Origin: Adineta vaga
Taxonomy: Eukaryota; Rotifera
Assembly: GCA_021613535.1 (NCBI GenBank)
Contig: CP075492.1
Coordinates: 18,662,001-18,726,000 of the forward strand
DNA: 64,000 bases
Direction: 5' to 3'
The position numbers were made by a program, and so were the translations under genes. The notes below the pieces were generated by a model. That model was not told where the DNA came from and did not search any database. It was given only the letters and a program-made list of their open reading frames with translations. Shown here piece by piece: positions 12,142-23,208 of the stretch (within the stretch, counting starts at the first letter, position 1; every line of letters starts with the position of its first letter).

Positions 12142-13073
12142 CGTTTGTAAGTAAAACAGTGTTTTTCTTGTGTTGAGATTTGAAATGAGAATGAAGAGGT
12201 AAAAGTTCTATCTTATATTCCACATGGTTTAGTTAATTATTCACGTCATATTGAATTATATGACATTTTTAATAAGTCAAAAAATGAAATAAATGTAGGG
12301 ATTGCAGCAGCCTATGTTGGGAAATCAGGACATTTTAAAACATGCTAATGCTGTTATTCGATATCAAATTTACATAAAAATAGGAAAAGAGTAACGATTG
12401 AGAGTCAATACTACAATTTGAATTGCTTTAATAAACATAAAAACAATTCCAGAGAAAATAAAATACGTCTTTCTGATTTTGTTTTTATTCTTTTCATTCT
12501 ATCCTCTCTTCAAATTTTCCTGCTTGTCATATTCATTATGTTGAATAAGAACGATTAGAAGAAGAATGTGAAACAACATAGCGCTAAACCAGATACGACA
12601 ATGTGTGGCTACTATTAAACAAGGAAGATTTGAATGATGAGCAAATGTGAAATATTAATATAAGTGTAAGAGTATGCTTTTGAAGCTTAGAAATAATCAA
12701 AGAATCAATTTAATCTGAAGAAAAAATAGAGAAAGTGATAATTAACTAAATTTACTTCCTATCGGAAACAGACCGTAAAATATCAGGATTTTTAATCAAA
12801 AACAGGAAAAACAAGATATTTTTAAAAATCAGAAAAGCAAACGGGCGCCAAGGCCTGTAATCAACATAGATAAGTCTTAATCGGAACTTTCAAATTTAGT
12901 CTGTTCGAAAAATTAATACAGATGACAAAATCTTGAGGGTGAGAATGTGGGCGAATAATAATACTTACACTCATACATTCAAGATCTCTCGTAAGAATGT
13001 ATTGGTGGAAGAGATCGAAAGCGTACATGATAATTTCGCTCAGATATACCCGGCGAATCAGAAGCTCGTCGTG
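12142..13073. other. Intergenic, one palindromic element
   Basis: Between the receptor fragment and the ART-TPR pseudogene. A plus-strand stretch at about 12200-12345 is open for some 45 codons (contains KVLSYIPHGLVNYSRHIE) but I do not recognise it. The palindromic element at 12930-12985 lies near the right end. Nothing else is supported. Confidence 0.4.
12930..12985. repeat. TGTGGG-type palindromic element (degenerate)
   Basis: ATCTTGAGGGTGAGAATGTG on the left and a right arm ending TACATTCAAGAT form inverted ends around an A/T-rich loop. The arms have drifted from the GTGTGGGTG consensus. Confidence 0.5.
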
Positions 13074-15290
13074 TCATCGACTCGTCCCAAACACTACAAA
13101 TTCATTTTCAAAATTTTCCCGATTATTACTGCACAACAGTTCGCCTATTTTCAATAATGGAGCTGGTAAATTTTCGAGTTCTTTCGAATTTATTTTTGTT
13201 AAATCATATTGATTTGCTTGTTGGAAGTTTTCCAGTGCTTTTTGCGAATTATTCATAGACAGATATATCTGCGCAATCTTAAAATATAGAGTGGCAAGAC
13301 GGCTATCATCAGGATTTTGTAAAATAACTTCTAATTGTTTTTCGAAGTAATGCAACGAGAGTTCATAGTTTTCCAATTTGCCGTAAATTGTTCCTCTATT
13401 TTCGTAGGATTTTGTCAGTTCATTTTTGTTAGATGAGTTATTTAGCAAATTCATAAATAGTTGTTTTTGGAGGTATTCTAAAGCCATTTCATAATCTTTA
13501 AATTGCTTTTCATATACAAGGCCAATTGCTTCATATAATAATGGAAGTATACAGAGGTATTTATTACTGGTGATTGAATTTGAAAATCTACTGCTTGCTT
13601 ATAGTATGAAAGTTCGAGTAGAGTATAACCTAAGTGTCTGTAGACGGTACCAATTCTAAAGTAGATCATTACTATAAACAATTTATCATCTTCTCCAGAT
13701 AAATTATAATAATGATTCAAAGCCTTTTCAAAGCAATTTAATGCATAAGTATAAGCATTATTCATAAAATATATTCTACCCATAGTACCATAGATGAATA
13801 CTAGTATCTTATCATCTAATGGTAAAGATGCAAGTGCACATTTAAGAAGTTTTTCGTGCAGTTCTACAGAACATACTTAGATATTGAATTACTCGTTCAA
13901 ACATATTCGCTTCTAAAGACGTATATGTCATCAATTGATAGAGAACATACATCGATGGCATTTTCAATATTGTCCGAAGCTGATGATTCAACAACGTTGA
14001 GACTCCCAAAAACTGTGCCAATATTATTCAAAGTTAAACGCATATCAAGATGATTCGATGGTAATGACTTCTGTGAAAGTTCTAGTGATTTGTTAAGCAT
14101 AGTTAATGCAAGCTCTTTTTTATCTTGCAAAAGATATACATTATCCAAATTATTATAGATACCTGAAACGTCTGGATGATTTTCTGGCACATATGGTAAT
14201 AATATATAAAGTGCTTGCGTGTAATATTTTACTGACTTGTCAAAATCGAAATGTTCTTGATAAACTGATCCTAGATTATTGTATAGTGTTGATAGGTAAC
14301 GCTCGTTATCAGCTGTTTCAGAATCATGAAAGAGATCAAGTGCTTGTTTAAATCGACATCGAGCTGATTCAGTTTGTCCTGCATGAAGATCTATTAAGCC
14401 TATATTACTATATGTTCTGCCCAAAACATGGTTATTTGGTATAGAGAAATTCTCGTTCAGTACAATCACTTTGTCATAATATTGTCGAGCTGATTCATAA
14501 TCACCTTGCTTGTATTTTATAAGACCTAAATTATTGTAAACTAGATCAGTATGTTGATACTTGGAAGAGCATGCTTCGATAAATTTTCTTTTAAATGAAC
14601 AGCTTTCGTGTCCTGTGAATAGCACGTTAGGAGATAACGAAGGTGGTGTTGATTGTTTTAACAAGGCGAGAGAATATTTTTTTGCTCGGTCGAAGTCTCC
14701 CATATTCGTCAGATAGAATCTCAATGTGAGTAGTGTCGGTTCTTCATCTTGCATATAACTGAATTTTCTTATGCCAGCGAATGGTTTATTTGAAACTTTC
14801 ACACTTGCATGAATTTCAAAAAGTACAAATTCATTTTGTAGACGATCTTCACCATTACCAGCATAGATTAATGCAACTGCCCTATCAAAAGTCATTGATA
14901 AAAATGTATTCATTGTTATAAGACCGTCAGTATTTTCTGGAAGTTTTTCAAATTCTTCAATAGGCATAGTGAAATCACGATAGACAGTGAATGACGATTG
15001 TTTTCTTGTTTCTGCTTGATATAAGTTATTTAATTGTTGATGCAGATCACTGAAGAAAAGTCGAAATTGAAATATAGTATCGATATTTTCCGTTAGAAAT
15101 GCACGATTTAAAAGGCACTAGAGAAAGCAATCCCGTGTATACCAGAAAATGGCTTGATTCAGTTCATAATAATCTTCGAAATCTTTAATTTTTTCCAGTT
15201 CAACATCATTACCCGCGTATTGTGATGTACATGATTGAAGAAATTCCTCTTGAGAATAACTGTCATATAAAGTAGATATACGTTTTTTCG
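13074..15290 (-). pseudogene. ADP-ribosyltransferase-TPR protein, decayed copy
   Basis: Read on the minus strand: a helical pre-ART segment (QAIFWYTRDCFL), an in-frame TAG at 15118-15120, then RAFLTENIDTIFQFRLFFSD, the arginine motif VYRD, FLSMTFDRA where STS is expected, and a DEEPTLL where the ExE motif should be. About 50 residues after that point are missing compared with the intact paralogue at 37.3-39.4 kb. TPR repeats of kinesin-light-chain type follow (YNNLGLIKYKQGDYESARQY and others), broken by frameshifts near 13880 and 13485. Loss of the catalytic Glu, the stop and the shifts mark it as non-functional. The intact relatives would transfer ADP-ribose from NAD to proteins. Confidence 0.85.
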
Positions 15291-15716
15291 TGTTTGTTAA
15301 GATTTGACTTATCGTCGAAATTAGAGAGCTACATATGTTGGAAAAGCAGAAACTGTATCGATATCGAACGATCAAACGAACGCAAATGACAGCAAAGACT
15401 GCATGTATTTTCGAATCTCTCATTACCATTTTTCTTTTCGCATGGTTTACTTTATAAACAGAATTGCATGTATGTACATGTATATGAAACACAAGCGACA
15501 ACACGTATCACGCAATCTATATGTAAATTAAAATTGGTAGCAAGGAAGTAACGCGCTCGCGATGTCGTCATATTTATGGCGTATCATGCACACCTGTATA
15601 GAACACATGCAGGTAGTTGAACAACGAATAACCAAAGACATATTCATTCATATCTCATTTGATAAAACATATTGAAGTACTAAAGGATAAAAGGATTTCT
15701 CCTTGATTCTCTTATT

Positions 15717-16079
15717 TTGGTAGTAATACTTGTCCGTTCAGTAATATATAATCATACTGAAAAGAAAATTCTTGGTCATGTAGTAGTGATAACATCTCCT
15801 TTATTCGGTCATATAATTCCGTTATTAGATTTTGCTAAACGTTTATCAGAATATCATTATGTTACTTATATTATATCTGCATCAAAACTTGATATTCTTA
15901 AACCATATGTATTTACTAACAAAACTGAAACTAATACAACGATACAATCAGGAATAGAATTTATCGGTTTAATCGATGGTATTAATGATGACTATCTTGA
16001 GCGTGTGGGCGTTCAGTCTTCATCCATACCCGCATTCACCCTGAGATATATATATATAGTACTGTTTTCAAAATGGTAA
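15717..16079 (+). pseudogene. UDP-glycosyltransferase, N-terminal fragment
   Basis: HVVVITSPLFGHIIPLLDFAKRL is the usual start of the acceptor-binding half of GT1 glycosyltransferases, followed by a beta-strand/helix pattern to about residue 95 (FIGLIDGINDDYLE). The frame then enters a TGTGGG-type palindromic element (15994-16046) and stops. The donor-binding half with the UGT signature is absent downstream. The fragment is therefore probably a remnant cut by insertion or deletion. Family-level assignment is fairly safe; function is lost. Confidence 0.75.
15994..16046. repeat. TGTGGG-type palindromic element inside a UGT fragment
   Basis: ATCTTGAGCGTGTGGGCG and CACCCTGAGAT are inverted ends around a loop containing CAGTCTTCATCC, which resembles the GAAGA loop of other copies. 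Confidence 0.55.
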
Positions 16080-16578
16080 AAACCGTTACGATGCTTCGTC
16101 ATGCAGGAGTCATTTTAGAAACAATAATTAAAGTGCATCGCTCCAGTTTTTCTTTCTTTTACTTCCGACCTCTTTTTTTTAATCTCTTTCTTGTTCTTCT
16201 CTTTTGTGAGAAACACCTCAGATTGTGAGTGGGCAAGAGTTGCGAGATTAAGAGTAAACCTTGTATCTGGACATCAGTTTTTCGTGGATCAAATTTGCTC
16301 GTGTGAGGATACCGGTGTAGATTTGTTATAGAAAAATGCTTAGTCAAATTATTGTACCCCCAAAATGTTCTTCTAAAGCTTTGTTGGAAATTTTGTCAAA
16401 ACAGAATAACAATGTACGTCAAGAACACACCTCATACATTTTTCCAAGAATGAAAGTACTCAATTTTGTAAGAACAATTCATGAGTAAACATTACTCATA
16501 AGCAGTGAAAAAGGGAGTATAAAACGACGTTGATGCCGTTCGCTTTTAGTCACAAAAAGAAATTTCATCAAACGGATA
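16080..16578. other. Intergenic, upstream of the HTTM gene
   Basis: Pyrimidine-rich stretch at 16140-16200, otherwise unremarkable. A TATA-like box lies at 16518-16524. Confidence 0.4.
16518..16524 (+). promoter_or_regulatory. TATA-like box
   Basis: TATAAAA 55 bases before the ATG of the HTTM gene at 16579. Position fits a core promoter with a short leader; there is no experimental support. Confidence 0.35.
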
Positions 16579-18048
16579 ATGAATTTTGTTGTTAGTTTCT
16601 TTTTATGTGATGGACCTGTAATTTCGGATCCGATTCGAATTCTAATCTATAGTTATTTGTTATTTGATTGTTTATTGGGCAAAATATCTGCACCACCTCT
16701 TGGTGATACTCCATTACAAGCTCATTTAATATTTCAGAAAACACATCCATTATTTTGGTGTGTGAAAAATGAATTCTCTCGTTTATTTTTATTTTTACAT
16801 AATCATAAATGTTTACAAATACTCGTTCGAATAGCAATAGTTTCATGGATCTGTTGTATAATAGGTTTTGGTGGTATTATTTCAAGATTAATAACAAGTA
16901 TATCAGTTTTCATTCTATCAACAACAATTATTGGTATTGGAAAAATAGGTGTTCGTCATCGTTGGTATGTTCCTACATGGACAATATTGGGATTAGTATT
17001 TACTAAATTTAAAATTTATAGTGTTGATTATTTAATTACTCAATATATTGATAATCGTTATTCTCTTGAACCAAGTCAAGTTATATTTGATAGTGGATTT
17101 TCATCCAAATTTATTCAATGTATTTCATTGTATACATTATTCGCTGCTGGTTTTAGTAAAATTCGACAAAGTGGTATTTCTTGGATATTTCCTGGTACAT
17201 TAATCTTTTATTTATCTGATCCAAGTATAAATAATTATACAATTTTGCCAAAATTTCGAAACACAATCAAACAATATATTATTAAAAAACCTATTCTTGT
17301 TGTGTTTCTAGCAATAAGTTCATTAATTATTGAATTAAGTTCAATTTTTGGAATATTCTTTGTATCTATACGTCTTACAATAGTTATAATAGCATGTCTT
17401 TTTCATCTTGGTATTCTCTTTTTATTAACTCCAAATTTTATACCACAATGTATTTGTTATTTAATGATAATTGATCTTCCATTTCAAAGTAAATTACATC
17501 AAATCAATATACCAGTTAGTTTATTTGATATAATTATTATAAGTATTACAATAATGATTTTAAGTGGTTATCTTCTTAGTTTATTCTATATATATGAAGG
17601 ATGGCCATTCACATCTGTACCAATGTTTTCACTGGATCGTCGACAATTTACTCATGATTATTTACTTGATGAAAATCAATTGAATAATTTAGCATATGAA
17701 TTACCTCTTTCAAATGGAATTTCTATTGGTTGTGAAGATCAATTTAGTTTCGGAAATACATGGATACGAATTACTAAAAATCAAGAAAATATTGATTTGA
17801 TTAAAGATATTTGTGTTCATTTATGTCCGTTTGAATTTACTTTTCGACATCGTTTATTAACAGCATTGATAAGATCTATTATAATTTCGAGAAATGAAAT
17901 GAATATATTTCTTAGTAATATATATCTTGTATTATTATCAAATAATTCACAATTAGTTGTTACAGAGAACGATTTTCTTAATGTTGATATTCATTTTAGA
18001 AATGGATGGAAAACTTATTCAACAACTGAACACCTTAAAGCAGCTTAA
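16579..18048 (+). CDS. HTTM/vitamin K-dependent carboxylase-like membrane protein
   Basis: Single exon, 489 aa, with about ten hydrophobic segments. Motifs that recall HTTM (horizontally transferred transmembrane) proteins are LYTLFAAGFSKIRQSGISW, matching the AGxSKLxxxGxxW stretch, and EGWPFTSVPMFSLDRR, matching the WPxxxxPMFS-type motif of family members. HTTM proteins share the membrane part of vitamin K-dependent gamma-carboxylase, but most have no known substrate. The C-terminal 130 residues are soluble. The frame is intact and the TATA-like box sits close to the start. It could also be a divergent lipase-maturation-like membrane protein. Carboxylase activity should not be assumed. Confidence 0.6.
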   Translation: MNFVVSFFLCDGPVISDPIRILIYSYLLFDCLLGKISAPPLGDTPLQAHLIFQKTHPLFWCVKNEFSRLFLFLHNHKCLQILVRIAIVSWICCIIGFGGIISRLITSISVFILSTTIIGIGKIGVRHRWYVPTWTILGLVFTKFKIYSVDYLITQYIDNRYSLEPSQVIFDSGFSSKFIQCISLYTLFAAGFSKIRQSGISWIFPGTLIFYLSDPSINNYTILPKFRNTIKQYIIKKPILVVFLAISSLIIELSSIFGIFFVSIRLTIVIIACLFHLGILFLLTPNFIPQCICYLMIIDLPFQSKLHQINIPVSLFDIIIISITIMILSGYLLSLFYIYEGWPFTSVPMFSLDRRQFTHDYLLDENQLNNLAYELPLSNGISIGCEDQFSFGNTWIRITKNQENIDLIKDICVHLCPFEFTFRHRLLTALIRSIIISRNEMNIFLSNIYLVLLSNNSQLVVTENDFLNVDIHFRNGWKTYSTTEHLKAA

Positions 18049-18754
18049 ATGACAGAGAAAAAAACTTTGTTATATTTTTTTCTGTTATAGAAAAATATTT
18101 TGATTATTAAATAAATATTCATTTACAGAAAAAAGAAGAAAAATGTGCAGTGCCTCGAAAGAATTCGAGAATTAGTAAAAATTAATGGAAGCACCAAGGG
18201 TAGGTTTATAGTCTCTCCAAAGTGAAAATCATGGTACCGCCATTACTTTAGAATTTCGTTAAATAAGTCTATATTGGGTATAATTCTTCACAATAATAAT
18301 AATTAGTCATCTGATACATAAATATTGACAAAAAAGAACTTGCATAGTCATGACAAATCTATTTTTCTACATAAGGTTTTTTCCAACGTTTTAAAATCGA
18401 ATCATAAAAGGATAAATTTTCTGTTTCTTATCATTAAACTAAAATTTGTATCCTTCATTCTTCTCAATTCATAAAAACAATTGTTTCGAACATTATTTTT
18501 GATTATTTTTAAATATAGATTTATTCTAATGAAGAAGTTTATTTCCGATGGTTATAGATGTCGCTCTGTTAGTAAATATCATGATTCATATTTTTTCGTT
18601 TGATAGAATTGACATGAATAAATGAAAGAAATCACATGACGATACTTCCGAATCGTCACCAAATGACATTTTACGTATGATATTTCAGTGGTATTGATCC
18701 TCTTTCTGTATTTTATGGACTTATTTCTCGTTTCAATGTTCTTCTTTATAAAGA
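18049..18754. other. Intergenic, no gene seen
   Basis: A/T-rich sequence after the HTTM stop. No open frame of note, RNA gene or recognisable repeat. Confidence 0.4.
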
Positions 18755-19318
18755 ACTAGCGGAGATACCCGCTGCAAAAACGACACAATTTACGTTTTTT
18801 ATCTACAGCAGTGCTTTTCTTATCACCCACAGGACCTCCTCGTTCGTATTTATCCGTCGTGTATCAGAAAATCCTCACACCCTCCTTTTCCGCCCTGACT
18901 TAGTTAGTGTAATCTTTCAGGTCGTCACTCAGCGTATGTTACCTGTCTTCCACACGTGTTTCTCCTCCGTACTGAGATCCTTCCTATATCCCTTTTCGCG
19001 TCATGCACCAGGTCTTTTTTCAGAACTTCGCATCTCTTCATTAGTTCTTTCCTACAGATTTTGTCTGGCTTTGTATACGATATACAGCTCTGTTCCTTTT
19101 AAATCCACTCCTACTGTCCCGCTGCAACTCCAGTCCCATTCTACACCCACTGTCCCGCTGCAACTTCAGTCCGATTCTACACCCCATGTCGACCTTCCTC
19201 TGGATTGAGGGAAGCATTGTGGAAAGTTTGGTGACGTTAGCTATTACAGGGAACGTACGCATAACGAACAAACTTTCTTCTTTATATATATATAGAAGAT
19301 TATATAGATAGATAGATA
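18755..19318 (+). mobile_element. RTE-like retroelement or derived SINE, 5'-truncated
   Basis: Begins near ACTAGCGGAGATACCCGCTG, a stretch typical of invertebrate RTE-type elements. It ends with GAAGCATTGTGGAAAGTTTGGT, a CATAACGAACAAAC segment and CTTTCTTCTTTATATATAT, the AT-repeat tail seen on RTE copies. No reverse transcriptase remains. The short open frames inside are not genes. A direct duplication of about 38 bp (CTGTCCCGCTGCAACT) lies at 19115-19180. Confidence 0.55.
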
Positions 19319-19872
19319 CATATCGATTAAAGAACCTTTAATTGGCACATTTATTGCAAGAAATAAATAGTATTAAATAAAAAAACCTCAAAAGTGGAGC
19401 ACATTCTGTAAGTTTCTACCAAAATAACGACAATTGAAATTCAATACGACTTGGGTGAAATTTCACCCAGACACAGATTCCCATCCTCAAATCAATTTAT
19501 TTTGAAACGGAACATGTAAATTATCGTAGATGTGCGCTCAGACGGCCTTCGGCCGCCTTCGCTATCAATTATTTAAAGCTTTTGAGATGCTGCAATCCTA
19601 TTGGTCAATTTCATAGATTGCCTGTAGGAAGCGCAGAATTCATTTTTTTCGGACCAAAGTAAAGGACGACCTTCGCGTGGGCCTAGAGAAGCATTGTGGA
19701 AAGTTTGGGAATGTTAGCTATCATTGAACTGCCTGGGTGAAATTTCACCCACGCTCCCCACCCTCACCTCCCAATGACCATTCTAACCCCATGTCGACCT
19801 TTCCTGGGACCTAAGGAAGCATCGTAGAAAGTTTGGTGATCGTGGCTATTACAGCGACTGAATGCATAGCGA

Positions 19873-19910
<38 letters not shown>

Positions 19911-19991
19911 TTTCTTCTTTATATATATAAATAGATATTTTCCACATGATTTAAATTTTACCTTTATATCAACAATATTTCCCATTCATAA
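19319..19991 (+). mobile_element. Second and third RTE-like tails
   Basis: GAAGCATTGTGGAAAGTTTGG recurs near 19690, and a related GAAGCATCGTAGAAAGTTTGG near 19815. The latter is followed by a (GACA)n run at 19873-19907 and the CTTTCTTCTTTATATATAT tail. Two copies of the same 18-bp perfect palindrome TGGGTGAAATTTCACCCA lie at 19452-19469 and 19734-19751. The block reads as nested or tandem truncated copies. Confidence 0.55.
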
Positions 19992-20595
19992 TTGATCGAA
20001 TTATTTCTTTACACATTGACAATAGAGGACATGCCTGTACCAGAATCGATCTCTTTCGATCATATATACATCATATCATTTAGTTTATTCACTCAATTAC
20101 GATTACTGACATTTCAATTTATTAAATCATATAAAATGCTAAGAAATGTTATTAATGAATGTCATCAACTTGTTCTTTTGAAATTCTGTATGTCTATTGG
20201 AAGATAATAATACAGATATCCAGTGGATTGTTGATAGTATCTTATGGAGTTTACCTAAATTAACTTCTTGTACTTTTGATACTCGTATACTCATGATTTT
20301 ATCTTTCGGAATAAAAAGTACTTTACAATGCCTAAAACAATCTTATTATCTATGGAATACTTGTATGTACCTACGGCGTTTGAATTAGTACCAGGTAAAA
20401 TAAATCATTTGATAAAGTAAATGTCTCATCTCAAACATCTTTCTATACGTTCAAAGTTTATTGTTACCGAGAACAGTGTATTATATGGATGTCCAATGAT
20501 AACAAAATCAGACATAACAATCTATGAATCGCCTATAGGATTGATCAAATAGACTATTTATTGAAACATTTTTCTAATTTAATTCATTTAAAAAT
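19992..20595 (+). pseudogene. F-box/LRR family remnant
   Basis: Open pieces in changing frames (LTIEDMPVPESISFDHIY; DIQWIVDSILWSLPKLTSCT; MSHLKHLSIRSKFIVTE; NLIHLKIS) match the leucine-rich middle of the bdelloid F-box/LRR family, whose intact member lies at 25.3-27.2 kb. At least two stops and frame changes separate them, and the F-box is missing. The remnant ends at a palindromic element at 20598. It is non-functional. Confidence 0.55.
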
Positions 20596-20597
20596 TT

Positions 20598-20663
20598 CGA
20601 GGGTGTGGGTGAGGGTATGTGCTCTTTACTTCAATCTCACCAACGCTCACACCCATCCTCAAG
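20598..20663. repeat. TGTGGG-type palindromic element
   Basis: CGAGGGTGTGGGTGAGGGT on the left and CTCACACCCATCCTCAAG on the right are inverted arms around a loop of about 25 bp. Confidence 0.7.
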
Positions 20664-20784
20664 TTGGCACCATCTTTTCCTGAGCACATGATCTCATTAC
20701 ACGAAACAAAAAAAGAAAGATAAAGACATTGTATAAATATTGATATTATTTGACACTGCTTTTTTATATAATACTCCAGATCAA

Positions 20785-21969
20785 TTAGATATGAGTAATA
20801 AGAAGTCTATCTAGAAAAAGTCGAAGATGCTTCTCTTCTCTATGAACACATAGCACATTACTCCACCGTTTAATTTCAAAGACAGGCGACCAACAGTTTG
20901 TCAGACGTGCTAAACCTGTTTTACCAAGCATATAACAGATAAAACCTTCTTTACTTAAAAATTCGATGACTGTTAATAGACTAGTTGTTTTCCAAGTACC
21001 AACTCCATGATTTTCAAATATAAGCAATCTGATTTGCTTTTTTGAGAATAGTTTCTTTGCTCCTTGAAGAACAAGTGGATCCGCACCTTCCGTATCAATT
21101 TTGAGTAAATCTATTTTCTGTTGTATATTTTTTTGTTCAACAAAATCATCAAGTGTCATTGTCGGCGTTTGAAAAATGTTGTCGTTGCTCGCAGTGTCAT
21201 CTCTAGTCATCAATCCGCATGCTTCTCCTCCCGCAGGACATTTCTTCATATTAGCTGTACCCGTAGTATTACTAATCGCTAATCGATGAACATGTAACGT
21301 CGAGAGATTCATCCAAGCGCATGCTTGATCAAGTATTTGATAAGTGCTTTTCATCGGTTCGAACGCATGAATTTTGAGTATAGTATCCATAGGATTATTT
21401 ATCTGTACAGTATTCAGTATTGTTTCATTGCAATCTGAGCAAACGCCACAATCATTGATCTTTAAAACCTGAGAGAGATATCTATACAAGCTTTTCGGAT
21501 TAATATCCTTTTCTGGCATCCACATAGATAACCATGAAACGATAGTATAACCTTTGTTTGCGCCAATGTCAAAGAAAAGTTTATTTTGCTGCGGTGATTC
21601 GTGTAAGTCAGCCAGATACATCATTGAGAGGTAATCGTTTCCGTAACAACTAGACCACAAATTGTCTTTGGATAAGACTTCTTGAAATTTATTCGCTTGT
21701 GTTAATATACTTGTTAAAGAACAGATCATTTCGTTGGAATAATTACTTTGCGACATTGTCTGCGACAAAGCAACAAGCTGCCATAGTTTGGATAAATGAT
21801 TTGAAAAGAGTTTATTTATAATGATAACATTTAATGTAACGAATGTTATCGATATAACAGATAGCATAAGAATAAAAAATGTGTGTCGACGGGTTATTCG
21901 CGTATACATAACTCGTAGTGACAAGATAAATATCTTAAACAATAAAAGTTGAAAAGAAGAACAGTTCAC
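20785..21969 (-). CDS. FkbM-family methyltransferase, membrane-anchored
   Basis: 394 aa, single exon. A signal-anchor helix (about residues 30-52) follows a short basic N-terminus, predicting a type II Golgi/ER protein. The SAM-binding motif is FDIGANKGYT, followed by HAFEPMKSTYQIL, AISNTTGTANMKK, TLDDFVEQ and the FkbM hallmark IDLLKIDTEGADPLVLQGA, then IRLLIFENHG. Length and motif order fit the family. These enzymes methylate hydroxyl groups of sugars or small molecules; the substrate here is unknown. The start chosen is the first Met; a second Met 20 residues later (MYTRITRRH) gives a more usual anchor topology. The frame is intact. Confidence 0.88.
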   Translation of the reverse strand: MNCSSFQLLLFKIFILSLRVMYTRITRRHTFFILMLSVISITFVTLNVIIINKLFSNHLSKLWQLVALSQTMSQSNYSNEMICSLTSILTQANKFQEVLSKDNLWSSCYGNDYLSMMYLADLHESPQQNKLFFDIGANKGYTIVSWLSMWMPEKDINPKSLYRYLSQVLKINDCGVCSDCNETILNTVQINNPMDTILKIHAFEPMKSTYQILDQACAWMNLSTLHVHRLAISNTTGTANMKKCPAGGEACGLMTRDDTASNDNIFQTPTMTLDDFVEQKNIQQKIDLLKIDTEGADPLVLQGAKKLFSKKQIRLLIFENHGVGTWKTTSLLTVIEFLSKEGFICYMLGKTGLARLTNCWSPVFEIKRWSNVLCVHREEKHLRLFLDRLLITHI

Positions 21970-23208
21970 TTACAGCATAACCACATCGAATTCATAAAAA
22001 AAAGTCATGAACAGTTTGTAGGTATAATATTGCTATAAAAGAAGGAATAATACTCATAAGTAAGAATAGTAGAAATTAACACTGTTATAAACTTGGTACT
22101 GAATACATTAGATCATTCGATATAGTCTACGAATTCGAGGAGAATAATTTGGTCGGCAAACTATCTACTGTATATCCATGCCTTTGGCAATAAAATTGAA
22201 AGAGGCAAAATTCTACAAGAAATCTCATGTGACTATGTCATATTATAAGGGAAAATCAATCATTTTATGCTCTAAACTCTAAATCACTATATAATGCACA
22301 TAATTCTTTCTTCCGAAAGAAAGAGTTATAGGCATGTTAAAAACATTAAAGTTTCTTTGTCCAAGCCAATCAGGTGAAATTAGTTTCTAAATCAATAAAA
22401 ACTTACCCGTGATCATGAGACAATGATTCATCATAGATAATCGAGGTTACAGATCTCGAATCAGATGTTAATTTTTGAGATCGTGGCAAAATTTCAATCG
22501 TAACTAGTTTTCACCTATTTCTGATTACTAGTTTCTACTTTTTTAATATAGATGTCTGAAAAAAACCAAAGAGAAAAGAAGAAATCAGAAATCTACTAAC
22601 AGTCACACCGTCATATATCTAAAAAAGGAAAAGAAGAAATAAAAAAGCTATGTGCATTCATATCTTCATATTTAAAAAAGGAGAGGAAGATATTAGGCAT
22701 GTGTATGCACTCACATCTTCATATTTAAAAAAGGAAAAAAAAGAAAAAGGAAATCTCTGTGCATTCATACCTTCATATTTAACAAAGGAAAAGAAGAAAT
22801 AGGAGGGTGTGGGTGTGTGGGTGTTAGATAGGTGTGATACTAACACACATCCTCACCATAACACCCACACCCACAACGAAGAGAATGTGTAAAAAAACGA
22901 ATATAAATTGAAATGTAAGTTATTAGTGTAGTTGAAAAAAAAGATAAATAAATATCGGATTTTATTCTCGTTTTAGTTAATAATTCAAGGATTAACAATA
23001 TTTTCTATCAATCAGATTGAGTATGTGGGTGTGGAAGAAGGAAAGAAGATCATTCTCACCATCAACCTCGTCTGATAAAATGCTTGAGCAAAGCCGAAAT
23101 AGATTATGGTTAGTTAGACTCACACATTTGCATGTGCTAATAGACTTTATCGTAAAAATAAAATAGCAGTGAAAAAGTGAAACAAGTGAATGATGCAAGC
23201 CAAATAGT
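21970..23208. other. Intergenic with a minisatellite
   Basis: At 22630-22800 three diverged copies of a unit of about 55 bp with TTCATATTTAAAAAAGGA (near 22668, 22718, 22775) lie just before a palindromic element. No gene is seen. Confidence 0.5.
22803..22876. repeat. TGTGGG-type palindromic element
   Basis: GAGGGTGTGGGTGTGTGGGT on the left, ACACCCACACCCACA on the right, with a second small inverted pair (GTGTGATACTAACACAC) in the centre. Confidence 0.7.

Noticed and set aside
18936-19271. Open frames of about 75-90 codons on both strands
   Set aside because: They lie inside an RTE-like repeat and show repeat-driven, low-complexity composition.
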